A program made the translations under genes and the position numbers. Positions 24,433 to 33,010 of a stretch of DNA of 53,502 nt are shown in pieces. How positions within the stretch are numbered: the first letter of the stretch is position 1; each line of letters starts with the position of its first letter. The DNA is from Flavobacterium sp. UGB4466 (GTDB lineage Bacteria; Bacteroidota; Bacteroidia; Flavobacteriales; Flavobacteriaceae): NCBI RefSeq assembly GCF_903469665.1, contig NZ_CAGKLC010000027.1, positions 1 through 53,502 of the forward strand, in the 5' to 3' direction. The notes under the pieces were generated by a model. It saw nothing but the letters and a program-made list of their open reading frames with translations, was not told where the DNA came from and ran no database searches.

Positions 24433-27120
24433 TTAATTTTTGTCGTATTTGGCCACATCCGGTAATTCGTCAACAGCTTCCTGTTTGTTTAGCTTAGTAC
24501 CATTCATTTCCAGTAAGACCGAACTTCCTGCAATTTTAGGAGAAAATGTTTTACCTTCAAATGTAATGGGTAAACTTCCGTAGCTAAATAATGATTTTGC
24601 AGTTTTTCCGGTAACTTGTAAAGCAGCCGGTTTTTCGCCGTCCAATTGTACCTGAATGTCCCAGTCGCCAATCTGAAAATGGGATAAACCGTTGTTGTCT
24701 GATCCTGTTTTAATGACTTCTGTTTTACCGTCTTTTATTTGTATGATGGTCAGGTATCTGAATTTTTGTCTGGGTTCAGAAGTGATTCCTGCATGCCATT
24801 GGTCTTTAAATTCTTTGATCTGACCTTCGTCGTTGGTTACTTTATTCCAGTTGACAGCGGCTTCATAAAATTTATGGTGTACGGCCATTTTTAGCGGACT
24901 ATTAGCAAAAACACTGGCGTTTACATTTCCTAAATCGGTTTGTACTGTGAAGTTTTGCTGTTTGGCATTTGCCGAATTTTGCCCTTCAATGGTATAGTAC
25001 GGACAATGAAACTGAGTCGTCCATTTTACCGGGGTTTTAGCTTCCAGTTCGTCGTATAAAACAATGTACCCGCCTTCTAGCTGCAGCATATGTCTGCGGT
25101 ACAAGGAGACACCCGATTCTCCGTAACCGTTTGCTTTATTAGGTACTACATTAATTTGTTTGAATCTGTTGAGCCAGAAATCACTTTTTATGTTGCCATA
25201 AGCATTGCTGGCATCTCCTAAAGCGTATTGGATGCGTTGACCGGAAATCGCTCTCGGAATCCATCCGTAACCTTCTTCTCCAATTTTTTGGTTCAGACTG
25301 TCGGCTAAAATGGTGTTGTATGCTTTAGAAGATCTGTAATCTAAAAGATTGTGTTTGTCGCTGAAATTGCTGTAATAGCCTGTTCCGCCAAAGAGCACTT
25401 TCCCTTTATAATTAATGGTAAAGGCATTTTGGGAAGCGTGACCGTGTCCCGAAGAGCCAAACGGACTGCTGAACAAATAGCTGCTCAGGGTTGTATTGGC
25501 TTTGGTCAGATCTTCGTGCATGGCTACGACGCCCACATCGGCAAATTTTCGAGTTTTAGGGAGTTTTTCGGGCGAGGTTGCCGGTAAGTTTCTATTGGGT
25601 TTGTAGTTCAGTAACCTGAAAAATAAGAAATCATCAGTGCCGTGATAATAGGACGGATAGTCTCTTTTGATTGCACCAACATACCAGTTCAGATAAGGAT
25701 CATTCATGCGGTAGGTCAAAGCATCTGCAAACCAGGCTTCGCCTTTTACGATGTACGGAATGTTTTCCCACATGTCTCCAATAGCAGTACTTGCCGCACC
25801 GTTTGGATGGGTGTAAAGCATATAATACGGTAGATTCTGCATCCACGGTAATTTAAAATAATCAACACCGCTAAAGTCACCAAACATTTGAGACAGGTAA
25901 ATAATCGATTTAAAGTTGACTCTGAAATAGCCGTTTCCTTCATGCCAGCCACCATCGGTAGTGCCCAATACCGGAAAACGTGCCGACCAGACTTCGTATA
26001 TATAGGTAAGCCATTCTTTGGCTTCAGGGACATCATTAATTACAGCTACGGTTGCAATGGCAAGGTTGCGTAAGGTGATTTGCCAAACGTGGTTGTCGCT
26101 TACATGCAGCTCAAAACGATTGGGCAAATGGTCGTAAACTCTTTTGGCTCTGATCGTAATGCTATTTTTTAAGGTTTCTTTTTCCTGAGGAGTTAAAAAA
26201 GCATAACCGCTATCGTAAAACCAGCCCAGGGCTTCCAGTACGGCACCACTTGTAAAATCGTCACCTGTTGCCAGGCCATCAGGATTCATGTTGGCAAGGT
26301 TTAAGGCTCTGCGTTTGGCATCTAAAATGAAACGTTTGTCTTTGGTGAGCTGATAGGCGATGCATAAATTGCGAACCGGATTTCCAACAGCATCTCCAAA
26401 ACCGTGGTACATTCGTTCTACAATAATTTTCTTTTCTAACGGATTTTTGCCTGTGGTATCAATTACTCTTTGTGGTTTTTCTGTTGGAAGAGGAGCCTCC
26501 ATTAATTTTTCGGCGAAAGCAACAAATTTTTTGGCTTCGGGATTGTCCAGATTGTTGCGGTAAAAAGCTTCACCAATTCGGTTCATGTCCCATAAGAGCG
26601 GGTGTGCACCTTCGTTTCTTTTAAGGACTTCGCTAATGGGAGGAGCTACTTTTAGGGCAGCATATTGGGCATCAATGACAAAATCGTAAACAGGCGACCA
26701 GGTCCATTGACTGCTGCCTTTTAAAGCGTAACCATATTTCCAGTACCATTTTCCGGCTTTTAAAGCCTGATGCAACGGGTAAACTGCCCAACGTTGTTCG
26801 GCACTGGTGAACGGGTTTTTAGTGAAGTTTTTGTCGCTTGCGAGCATCACTTTGTAGCGTACATTGCCAATATTCGGATCTTCCGGAATATCACTTCCGC
26901 TTTCCATCGGTGTTACCATTTTTTTTCCATTGGTTCCCGGCCAAAGCAGGGCCGGAGCATTGGTGGGTACCGTAATTCCGTTTACAGGATAAGGCCATTC
27001 ACGTACTCTTGAATGTAATTTTTCGGCGGTGAGCTTAATTTCGGCAGGTTGTTGTGCAAATGCTTTACCGCTTAGAATCAGTAAGATGGGGAAGCTTATT
27101 TTTTTTATCATAACAATCAT
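24433..27120 (-). CDS. Heparinase II/III-family lyase with DUF4962 domain (tandem paralogue A)
   Basis: This 895-residue secreted protein (signal peptide ending near AFA-QQ) has an N-terminal beta domain with WPYPVNGITVPTNAPALLWPGTNG, an alpha/alpha barrel with YHGFGDAVGNPVRNLCIAYQLTKD and a heparinase II/III beta-sandwich domain. HGHASQN near residues 558-564 corresponds to the catalytic His-containing region of these lyases, and SDNHVWQITLRNLA supplies an Asn/His pair. The domain order and length resemble PL15-type exo-lyases, but I cannot fix the CAZy family. It lies three bases after its paralogue. It probably acts on heparan or chondroitin oligosaccharides in the periplasm. The start at 27111 (second Met) is also possible. 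Confidence 0.8.
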   Translation of the reverse strand: MIVMIKKISFPILLILSGKAFAQQPAEIKLTAEKLHSRVREWPYPVNGITVPTNAPALLWPGTNGKKMVTPMESGSDIPEDPNIGNVRYKVMLASDKNFTKNPFTSAEQRWAVYPLHQALKAGKWYWKYGYALKGSSQWTWSPVYDFVIDAQYAALKVAPPISEVLKRNEGAHPLLWDMNRIGEAFYRNNLDNPEAKKFVAFAEKLMEAPLPTEKPQRVIDTTGKNPLEKKIIVERMYHGFGDAVGNPVRNLCIAYQLTKDKRFILDAKRRALNLANMNPDGLATGDDFTSGAVLEALGWFYDSGYAFLTPQEKETLKNSITIRAKRVYDHLPNRFELHVSDNHVWQITLRNLAIATVAVINDVPEAKEWLTYIYEVWSARFPVLGTTDGGWHEGNGYFRVNFKSIIYLSQMFGDFSGVDYFKLPWMQNLPYYMLYTHPNGAASTAIGDMWENIPYIVKGEAWFADALTYRMNDPYLNWYVGAIKRDYPSYYHGTDDFLFFRLLNYKPNRNLPATSPEKLPKTRKFADVGVVAMHEDLTKANTTLSSYLFSSPFGSSGHGHASQNAFTINYKGKVLFGGTGYYSNFSDKHNLLDYRSSKAYNTILADSLNQKIGEEGYGWIPRAISGQRIQYALGDASNAYGNIKSDFWLNRFKQINVVPNKANGYGESGVSLYRRHMLQLEGGYIVLYDELEAKTPVKWTTQFHCPYYTIEGQNSANAKQQNFTVQTDLGNVNASVFANSPLKMAVHHKFYEAAVNWNKVTNDEGQIKEFKDQWHAGITSEPRQKFRYLTIIQIKDGKTEVIKTGSDNNGLSHFQIGDWDIQVQLDGEKPAALQVTGKTAKSLFSYGSLPITFEGKTFSPKIAGSSVLLEMNGTKLNKQEAVDELPDVAKYDKN

Positions 27121-27123
27121 TAC

Positions 27124-29814
27124 TTATTTTTTAAAATCATATTTTGCGACATCTGGTAACTCGTCGATTACTTCTTGTCGGGTTGGTTTGTTATTGGTTA
27201 TTTCAACAAGCATTGAGCTTCCGCTGGTTTGGTGCTGATAGGTTTTCTTTCCTAGTTTAAGGGAAGAAGTACCGTAATTAAAGGCCGAACTTAATTTTTC
27301 ATTTTTAATGTCCAGCATCGGGGCTTCATCACTATTTAATTGTGCAGACAGCTGCCAGTTGCCAAAATTCAGCTGAAGGATTCCATTTTTTAATACTACG
27401 GATTTTATGGTGTCTTTAGCTTTGCTATCGATTTGTATGAGGGTCAGAAAGCGCATTTTTTTACTGGATACAGAAGTTACTCCGGCATGCCACTGATTTT
27501 TATATTCGAAAACTTTTCCGTCTGCCCCAGTTACTTTGTTCCAGTTTACGGCTGTTTCGGCAAATTGATCATGCACCTGCATTTTAAGGTCATTATGAGC
27601 AAAAACACTGGTATTGACTAAGCCTACATCTGTTTTTACGGTAAAATTCTGCTGTTTATTGCTGACAGTTTTTTGTGATTCGATGGTATAATAGGGCACT
27701 TGAAATTGGGTAGTCCATTTTACCGGGTTTTCAGCTTCCAGTTCGTCGTAAATCACAACATAACCTTCTTCTAATTGCAGATAATGTCTGCGATAAAGTG
27801 TAATATTTCGTTCTCCATATCCATTTGCTTCATTGGGTACGACATTAATTTTTTCAAAACGATCCAGCCAAAATTCATTGGTGATAGGGCCGTAAGCTTT
27901 TGTGGCATCACCAAGCACATATTGAAGGTGTTTTCCTGTAATGAAGCGTGGTGTCCAACCATAGCCGTCTTCGCCAATTTTCTGTCCGAGACTGTCGGCC
28001 AGGATGGTCGAATAGGCTCTGGAACTGCGATAGTCTAAAAGGTTGTGACGATCGCTAAAATTACTGTAATAGCCAGTACCTCCAAATATGGTTTTGCCTT
28101 TGTAGTTAATCGTAAAAGCATTTTGTGAAGCATGGCCATGTCCGGAAGACCCCATAGGACAGCTAAAAAAATAACTGCTTAAATTTTTAGAGGAATCCGA
28201 TAAATTTTCATGCATGGCAGTCATCCCAACATCTTGAAACCAACGCGATTTTGGCAGTTCGTTAAATGAAGATTCCCGCAGGTTTCGCTCCGATTTGTAA
28301 TTTAATAAGCGGTAAAGCAATAAGTCATCTGTTCCTGTAAAATAGTTTGGATAATCTTTTTTAATTGTTGCTACATAAGTATTCAAAAAAGGATTGTTTA
28401 TTCGATACGTAAGCGCATCGGCAAACCAGGCATCTATTTTAGCGATATTAGGCTCCTTTTCCCACATATCGCCCATAGCCATACAAGATGCTGCCGACGG
28501 ATGTGTGTAAAGCAAAAAATAGGGAAGGTTTTGCATCCAGGGAAGTTGAAAATAATCGACACCACTCAAATCTCCTAATAATTGCGAAAGATAAAGAAAG
28601 GACCTGAAATTGACTTTAAAATAGCCGCTGCCTTCATGCCATCCGCCATCAGTATTACTTAAAATAGGGAATCGGGCCGACCAGACTTCATAAATATAAG
28701 TAAGCCATTTATTGGCTTCAGGCATTTCATCGACTGTAGCGACTGCGCCTATTGCCAGATTTCGCAACGTAATTTGCCAGATGTGATTGTCGTTGATATT
28801 GATTTCAAAGCGATTGGGAAGATGACGGTAAATACGCTCACCTCGTAATTTGATAACAGATTTTAAGAATGTTTTTTCATCCGGACTTAGAAATTCAAAT
28901 CCGGTATCGTAAAACCATCCAATGGCTTCTAATAAAGCACCTCCTGTAAAATCATCGCGAGTAGCCAGACCGTCAGGATTCATGTTGGCGAGGTTTAGGG
29001 CTCTGCGTTTGGCATCCAAAATGAATCTTTTGTCTTTGGTCAACTGATAAGCAATGCAGAGATTGCGTACAGGATTACCCACCATATCTCCAAAACCATG
29101 GTACATGGCTTCAATGTTGATTTTTTTCTGAAGTTCAGATTTGCCGGTTGTATCAATGTAGCGTCTCGGTTTTTCTTCAGGAAGTGGTTCGAGCATTAAT
29201 TTTTCGGCGTAGGCTATGAATTTTTTAGCTTCCGGATTGGGCAGGTTTTTCAGGTAAAATTCGTTACCTGTTTTGTTCATATTCCAAAGTCTCGGATGCG
29301 GACCACTAACACGCTGTAATACCGTACTGGCTGCTGGTGAAACCGGATTGTTTGCGGCTGTTGCATTAACAATAAAGTTATAGGAAGGCGACCAAACCCA
29401 ATTTGGTGTGTTTTTCTGACGATAACCATATTTCCAGTACCACATTCCGGATTTCAAAGGCTGATGTAGTGGATACATGGCCCATTCCTGCTCTTCGCCA
29501 GTGATTAAATTTTGTTTAAAATCAGGATCAGAAGCGAGCATTACTTTATAAACCACATCGTGAATTTTTGGATCGATCGCAAAATCATCTCCAATATCTC
29601 CCGACAGTACAATTTTTTTTTCGCCATTTGTTCCCGGCCATAACAAAGCCGGTGCATTTGTATGGATCGTTGCCCCATTTGCAGGATAAGGCCATTCTCT
29701 TAATCTGCCATGCAGTTTTTCAGCTGTCAGCTGAATGACCGCCGGTCGTTGGCTATAGAGTTGAAGTGTTAGCACACACAGCAATACTATACATATTTTT
29801 TGTTGCGACATCAT
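27124..29814 (-). CDS. Heparinase II/III-family lyase with DUF4962 domain (tandem paralogue B)
   Basis: This 896-residue protein is collinear with paralogue A almost end to end: WPYPANGATIHTNAPALLWPGTNG, YHGFGDMVGNPVRNLCIAYQLTKDKRF and HGHASQNAFTINYKGK (near 558-573) are nearly the same, and both finish DELPDVAKYD. It therefore comes from a tandem duplication. A signal peptide is present (MSQQKICIVLLCVLTLQLYS). It lies between the sulfatase (13 bases) and paralogue A (3 bases), so all three form one operon. Differences concentrate in surface segments such as residues 75-95, suggesting split specificity, for example for sulfated and unsulfated units (inference). Confidence 0.8.
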   Translation of the reverse strand: MMSQQKICIVLLCVLTLQLYSQRPAVIQLTAEKLHGRLREWPYPANGATIHTNAPALLWPGTNGEKKIVLSGDIGDDFAIDPKIHDVVYKVMLASDPDFKQNLITGEEQEWAMYPLHQPLKSGMWYWKYGYRQKNTPNWVWSPSYNFIVNATAANNPVSPAASTVLQRVSGPHPRLWNMNKTGNEFYLKNLPNPEAKKFIAYAEKLMLEPLPEEKPRRYIDTTGKSELQKKINIEAMYHGFGDMVGNPVRNLCIAYQLTKDKRFILDAKRRALNLANMNPDGLATRDDFTGGALLEAIGWFYDTGFEFLSPDEKTFLKSVIKLRGERIYRHLPNRFEININDNHIWQITLRNLAIGAVATVDEMPEANKWLTYIYEVWSARFPILSNTDGGWHEGSGYFKVNFRSFLYLSQLLGDLSGVDYFQLPWMQNLPYFLLYTHPSAASCMAMGDMWEKEPNIAKIDAWFADALTYRINNPFLNTYVATIKKDYPNYFTGTDDLLLYRLLNYKSERNLRESSFNELPKSRWFQDVGMTAMHENLSDSSKNLSSYFFSCPMGSSGHGHASQNAFTINYKGKTIFGGTGYYSNFSDRHNLLDYRSSRAYSTILADSLGQKIGEDGYGWTPRFITGKHLQYVLGDATKAYGPITNEFWLDRFEKINVVPNEANGYGERNITLYRRHYLQLEEGYVVIYDELEAENPVKWTTQFQVPYYTIESQKTVSNKQQNFTVKTDVGLVNTSVFAHNDLKMQVHDQFAETAVNWNKVTGADGKVFEYKNQWHAGVTSVSSKKMRFLTLIQIDSKAKDTIKSVVLKNGILQLNFGNWQLSAQLNSDEAPMLDIKNEKLSSAFNYGTSSLKLGKKTYQHQTSGSSMLVEITNNKPTRQEVIDELPDVAKYDFKK

Positions 29815-29827
29815 CTTGTTTGTTGAA

Positions 29828-31207
29828 TTATAACCCGGATTGAAAAGGGTCTCCGTTCTTTTTGCACCATTCTTTTAAATAACGACGCAGGGCAATTAGT
29901 TCTTTTTTATAGGCCTTGTTTACTGCAAGATTGGTGATTTCTCCCGGATCTGTCGTCAAATTGAAAAGCTGTTCTTTTAAATCGCCTTTATTGTAAACGA
30001 TATACTTAAAGTCTTTAGAAATTACAGCGCGTCCGCTAATGTTTAAAAGTTCTTCGTTATCGGCAAAATCGGTTTCGATAACCAGAGTATCCCGTAGGAT
30101 TTCGGTTGGATTGGCTATATTTTTACTGATGTCAATTCCTTTCAAATAGGCTGGTTTGGGTACTCCGGTAAAGCCACAGATGGTTGGAATAATGTCGGTA
30201 CCATTACAAACCAGAAGAGCATCGGTGCGCGGTTTCCATTCGCCTATTTTCGAAATGATAAAAGGTATTTTAGCAGATTCTTCGTAAAGTATTTGTTTCT
30301 GATTCCAGCTATGGCCTGCATAGCCGTCGCCATGATCGGCTGTAAAAACGATAATAGTGTTTTTTTCGATATTGTATTTTTTCAAAGAAGCGAGTACCAT
30401 TTCGATGTAACCGTCTACTTTTTCAACTAAGCGATTGTAGGCCCAACGGTATTGACGCCATTGATCGGCAGTCCAATTTACAGTAGGGTAGGTTCTGAAA
30501 CTTACTTTTTGCTGCTCTCGGACAATTTTAGGTTCATAGTCAGGGATTTTCCAGTTGGCGGGTAAGGGTGGACACTGAGCTGGCGGTGGTGCTTTTTCTA
30601 ATACATCCATTTTTAAATCTTCGTCTCTGGCCCATTCGCAAATGTCATGCGGATTTAAAAAAGAAGCGACCAAAAGAAAAGGAGTGTTTTTGTTTTCTTT
30701 AATGAAGCGGGCACAGAAGGAAGGTGTCGCCGCATCGTTGTAATCCTGAAAATTGGTGTTTTCGATGTATTCAAAACCATGCTGGCTTTTTTTGGCAGTG
30801 GGAACCGGAAGGTGCCATTTGCCTACGTAACCGGTTTTGTATCCTCCGTTTTGGAAAATTTTCCCCATCATTAGTAAATCGTCCGGCCATTGACCGTCTT
30901 TTTCAGGAGCGTTGCCCACAAAGCCGGTTTCAAAAGGCATTTTTCCACTCATGATGGCCGTACGCGAAGGGGAACATAAAGGCTGAGCACAATAGGCTTT
31001 GGTAAAACGGACTCCGTTTTGAGCGAGTTTGTCCATTGCTGGGGTATGGAGGTCCTTGTTTCCTGCAATACTCATCGCATCGGCAGTTTGCTGATCGGTC
31101 ATGATGATCAGGATATTTGGTCGTACGGCGGTTTGGGCATTGCCGGAAAAAGGAATAGCCAGTGCGCCCAATAAACAAACAAATTCTATGACTTTTTGAA
31201 ATATCAT
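29828..31207 (-). CDS. Type I (formylglycine) sulfatase
   Basis: This 459-residue secreted sulfatase has a signal peptide ending near GNA-QT. NILIIMTDQQ (metal-binding Asp), CSPSR at residues 78-82 (Cys78 becomes formylglycine) and FTADHGDGYAGHSWNQK define an active S1-family enzyme. GYVGKWHLP and NPHDICEW are other active-site strands. In a locus with heparinase III it probably removes 6-O- or N-sulfate from glucosamine units of heparan sulfate; the exact position cannot be read. Activity needs a formylglycine maturase encoded elsewhere. It heads the operon with the two DUF4962 lyases. Confidence 0.9.
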   Translation of the reverse strand: MIFQKVIEFVCLLGALAIPFSGNAQTAVRPNILIIMTDQQTADAMSIAGNKDLHTPAMDKLAQNGVRFTKAYCAQPLCSPSRTAIMSGKMPFETGFVGNAPEKDGQWPDDLLMMGKIFQNGGYKTGYVGKWHLPVPTAKKSQHGFEYIENTNFQDYNDAATPSFCARFIKENKNTPFLLVASFLNPHDICEWARDEDLKMDVLEKAPPPAQCPPLPANWKIPDYEPKIVREQQKVSFRTYPTVNWTADQWRQYRWAYNRLVEKVDGYIEMVLASLKKYNIEKNTIIVFTADHGDGYAGHSWNQKQILYEESAKIPFIISKIGEWKPRTDALLVCNGTDIIPTICGFTGVPKPAYLKGIDISKNIANPTEILRDTLVIETDFADNEELLNISGRAVISKDFKYIVYNKGDLKEQLFNLTTDPGEITNLAVNKAYKKELIALRRYLKEWCKKNGDPFQSGL

Positions 31208-31532
31208 ATCGGCCTAATTTTTATAGATTACGTTTTGCCTTTTAAATTCTTAAATGCAAAAACGAAGTTAATCATCGGGCTTCAATTGGGGTTTTGAATT
31301 TGTTTAAAATGCTATTAATTTTATCTAAAAGCCTTGATGTTCCGGTAAAAGCACTGAAGAGCAAAGTCTTTTGTTCAGATTTTTCGGTGCTTATTTTTTT
31401 TTAGGTACATATGTTTCTATAAGGTATTCTTATTTGCTTGTAGAAAACTTAGCATCTGTGTGGTAAAATTTTTCTCTCGCAGATTGTGCAGATTCTATAT
31501 GGTTTATAATTCTTTTAACCTGTGGTATTTAT
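31208..31532. other. Gene-free stretch upstream of the sulfatase operon
   Basis: AT-rich, without a supported coding frame. It may contain the promoter of the sulfatase operon, but I found no clear TAnnTTTG box on the minus strand. Confidence 0.4.
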
Positions 31533-31615
31533 TTCAACGCATAGATACAGAGATTTTCTGGTTGAAGTTAAGTCGTTTCACTTTTAATAAAACACAGAGC
31601 GTTATAGGAGGGAAA
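31533..31615. repeat. Degenerate copy of the 137-bp inverted-repeat element
   Basis: CAACGCATAGATACAGAG and then AGTCGTTTCACTTTTAATAA match the reverse complement of the interior of the element at 45696-45833. The right arm is decayed. Confidence 0.45.
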
Positions 31616-31681
31616 TGAGTTTCTTTTATAAATTCTTTACCATTTCACATTTTCCGTAAATAGATGTTTTTATCTGGTAAA

Positions 31682-31730
31682 ACGAACCGCAGCGTTACAA
31701 GACGGATGGTTCTGTAACGCTGCGGTTTTA
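31682..31730 (-). terminator. 14-bp hairpin after the ROK gene, likely terminator
   Basis: ACCGCAGCGTTACA (31686-31699) and TGTAACGCTGCGGT (31713-31726) are perfectly complementary around a 13-base loop. On the minus strand a short T-run (CGTTTT) follows. It lies about 34 bases after the ROK stop. Confidence 0.7.
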
Positions 31731-31759
31731 GTAAAAGATTGGTTTGGTAAGAAATCTTT

Positions 31760-32725
31760 TTATGTTGTGCTGTATTTCAAATCTTTAAATTTTTGAAAAG
31801 CATTGGCACAGGCTCCCAGTAATCCGGCTTTGTTGCCTAAATCTGCTGCTACGATGCTGGTATGCGCAAAGGCAACCGGAATAGCAAAGGTTTTAACTCT
31901 TTGGGTTAGTTCATCAATGTAAAACTGACCTGCTTCGCTGATACCGCCTCCAATAATTACTTTTTGCGGACTAAAGATGTTGACAAAATTAACAATTCCG
32001 GCAGCCAGGTAATCAAAATGATGCTCCATGGTTCTTATCGCATGATTTTCTCCGACAAGGTATTTATCGATGATGGTTTTGCCGTCAATATTTTCATCTG
32101 CAGCCGTATCTTGTGACTGATAGTATTTGATTAATGCCGTAACAGAGGCATAGGTTTCCAGACAGCCACGTCCGCCGCAATTACAGGCGATACCATTTTG
32201 TTGAATTACGGTATGGCCCAGTTCACCACCGCGATTTTTGAAACCGCTATACAAGCCTTTATTAATCATAATGGCACCGCCTATGCCTGTACCAATCGTT
32301 AGAAAAACGGCATCGGTACTGTCTTTGGCTGCTCCGTAAATTAATTCGGCAAGTCCCATTAAGTTGGCATCATTATCAATTACAACATGATGTCCGGTTA
32401 AATCCTTTAGAATTTTACCCAAGGGCAATTGGTCAAAACCGGGTAAGTTTACGCCACCGCCAATGATCACATCATTTTCAATCAGACCCGGAAAGCCAAT
32501 TCCGATACCCACAATGGGTTCTTTTAGCTGATCGGTACATTGTGTGATGGCATCGATCATTAAGCGGATGATTTCTTTTTCGGTACGGGCTTCTTTTAAA
32601 GATACTATAAACGAAAATAAAATTTCTCCGAGTTCATTCACAACACCACATTTCAGTGAAGTACCACCAATGTCGATCCCAATTGCGTAGGATTTTGACA
32701 GTTGTGTATCATTTTTGGTAACCAT
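31760..32725 (-). CDS. ROK-family sugar kinase
   Basis: This 321-residue cytosolic kinase phosphorylates a hexose such as N-acetylglucosamine, N-acetylmannosamine or glucose. It has the phosphate-1 motif GIDIGGTSLKCGVV, IDNDANLMGLAE (catalytic Asp), GTGIGGAIM and the ROK zinc motif CNCGGRGCLE preceded by GELGH. In this locus it most likely phosphorylates the GlcNAc or GalNAc released from glycosaminoglycans, feeding NagB. It lies 285 bases after SusD, with a terminator hairpin after it. Confidence 0.88.
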   Translation of the reverse strand: MVTKNDTQLSKSYAIGIDIGGTSLKCGVVNELGEILFSFIVSLKEARTEKEIIRLMIDAITQCTDQLKEPIVGIGIGFPGLIENDVIIGGGVNLPGFDQLPLGKILKDLTGHHVVIDNDANLMGLAELIYGAAKDSTDAVFLTIGTGIGGAIMINKGLYSGFKNRGGELGHTVIQQNGIACNCGGRGCLETYASVTALIKYYQSQDTAADENIDGKTIIDKYLVGENHAIRTMEHHFDYLAAGIVNFVNIFSPQKVIIGGGISEAGQFYIDELTQRVKTFAIPVAFAHTSIVAADLGNKAGLLGACANAFQKFKDLKYSTT

Positions 32726-33010
32726 ATTGTTCTTTATTTTTAGTAGTTTTCTTTTCTGTTACAAACAATTAATGCAGAACAAAGTCCTGCATTAACGGTC
32801 ATAAACTTATTCATTTCTAAATAATGTTGTATCATTTATTTTTAATAATTTGAGTTTTTCAAAATAAACCTCATTATTTAGTGGGTTGTACATGATTTTT
32901 TTCACTTAAGTCTTACGCGATTTATTAAAAGTAAAACGCTTTTTTTAGCGGTGTATACTATGGCTCTCTGTGTAAAAAATAATTACAACACCTTTTTTAG
33001 GGCTATTTGC

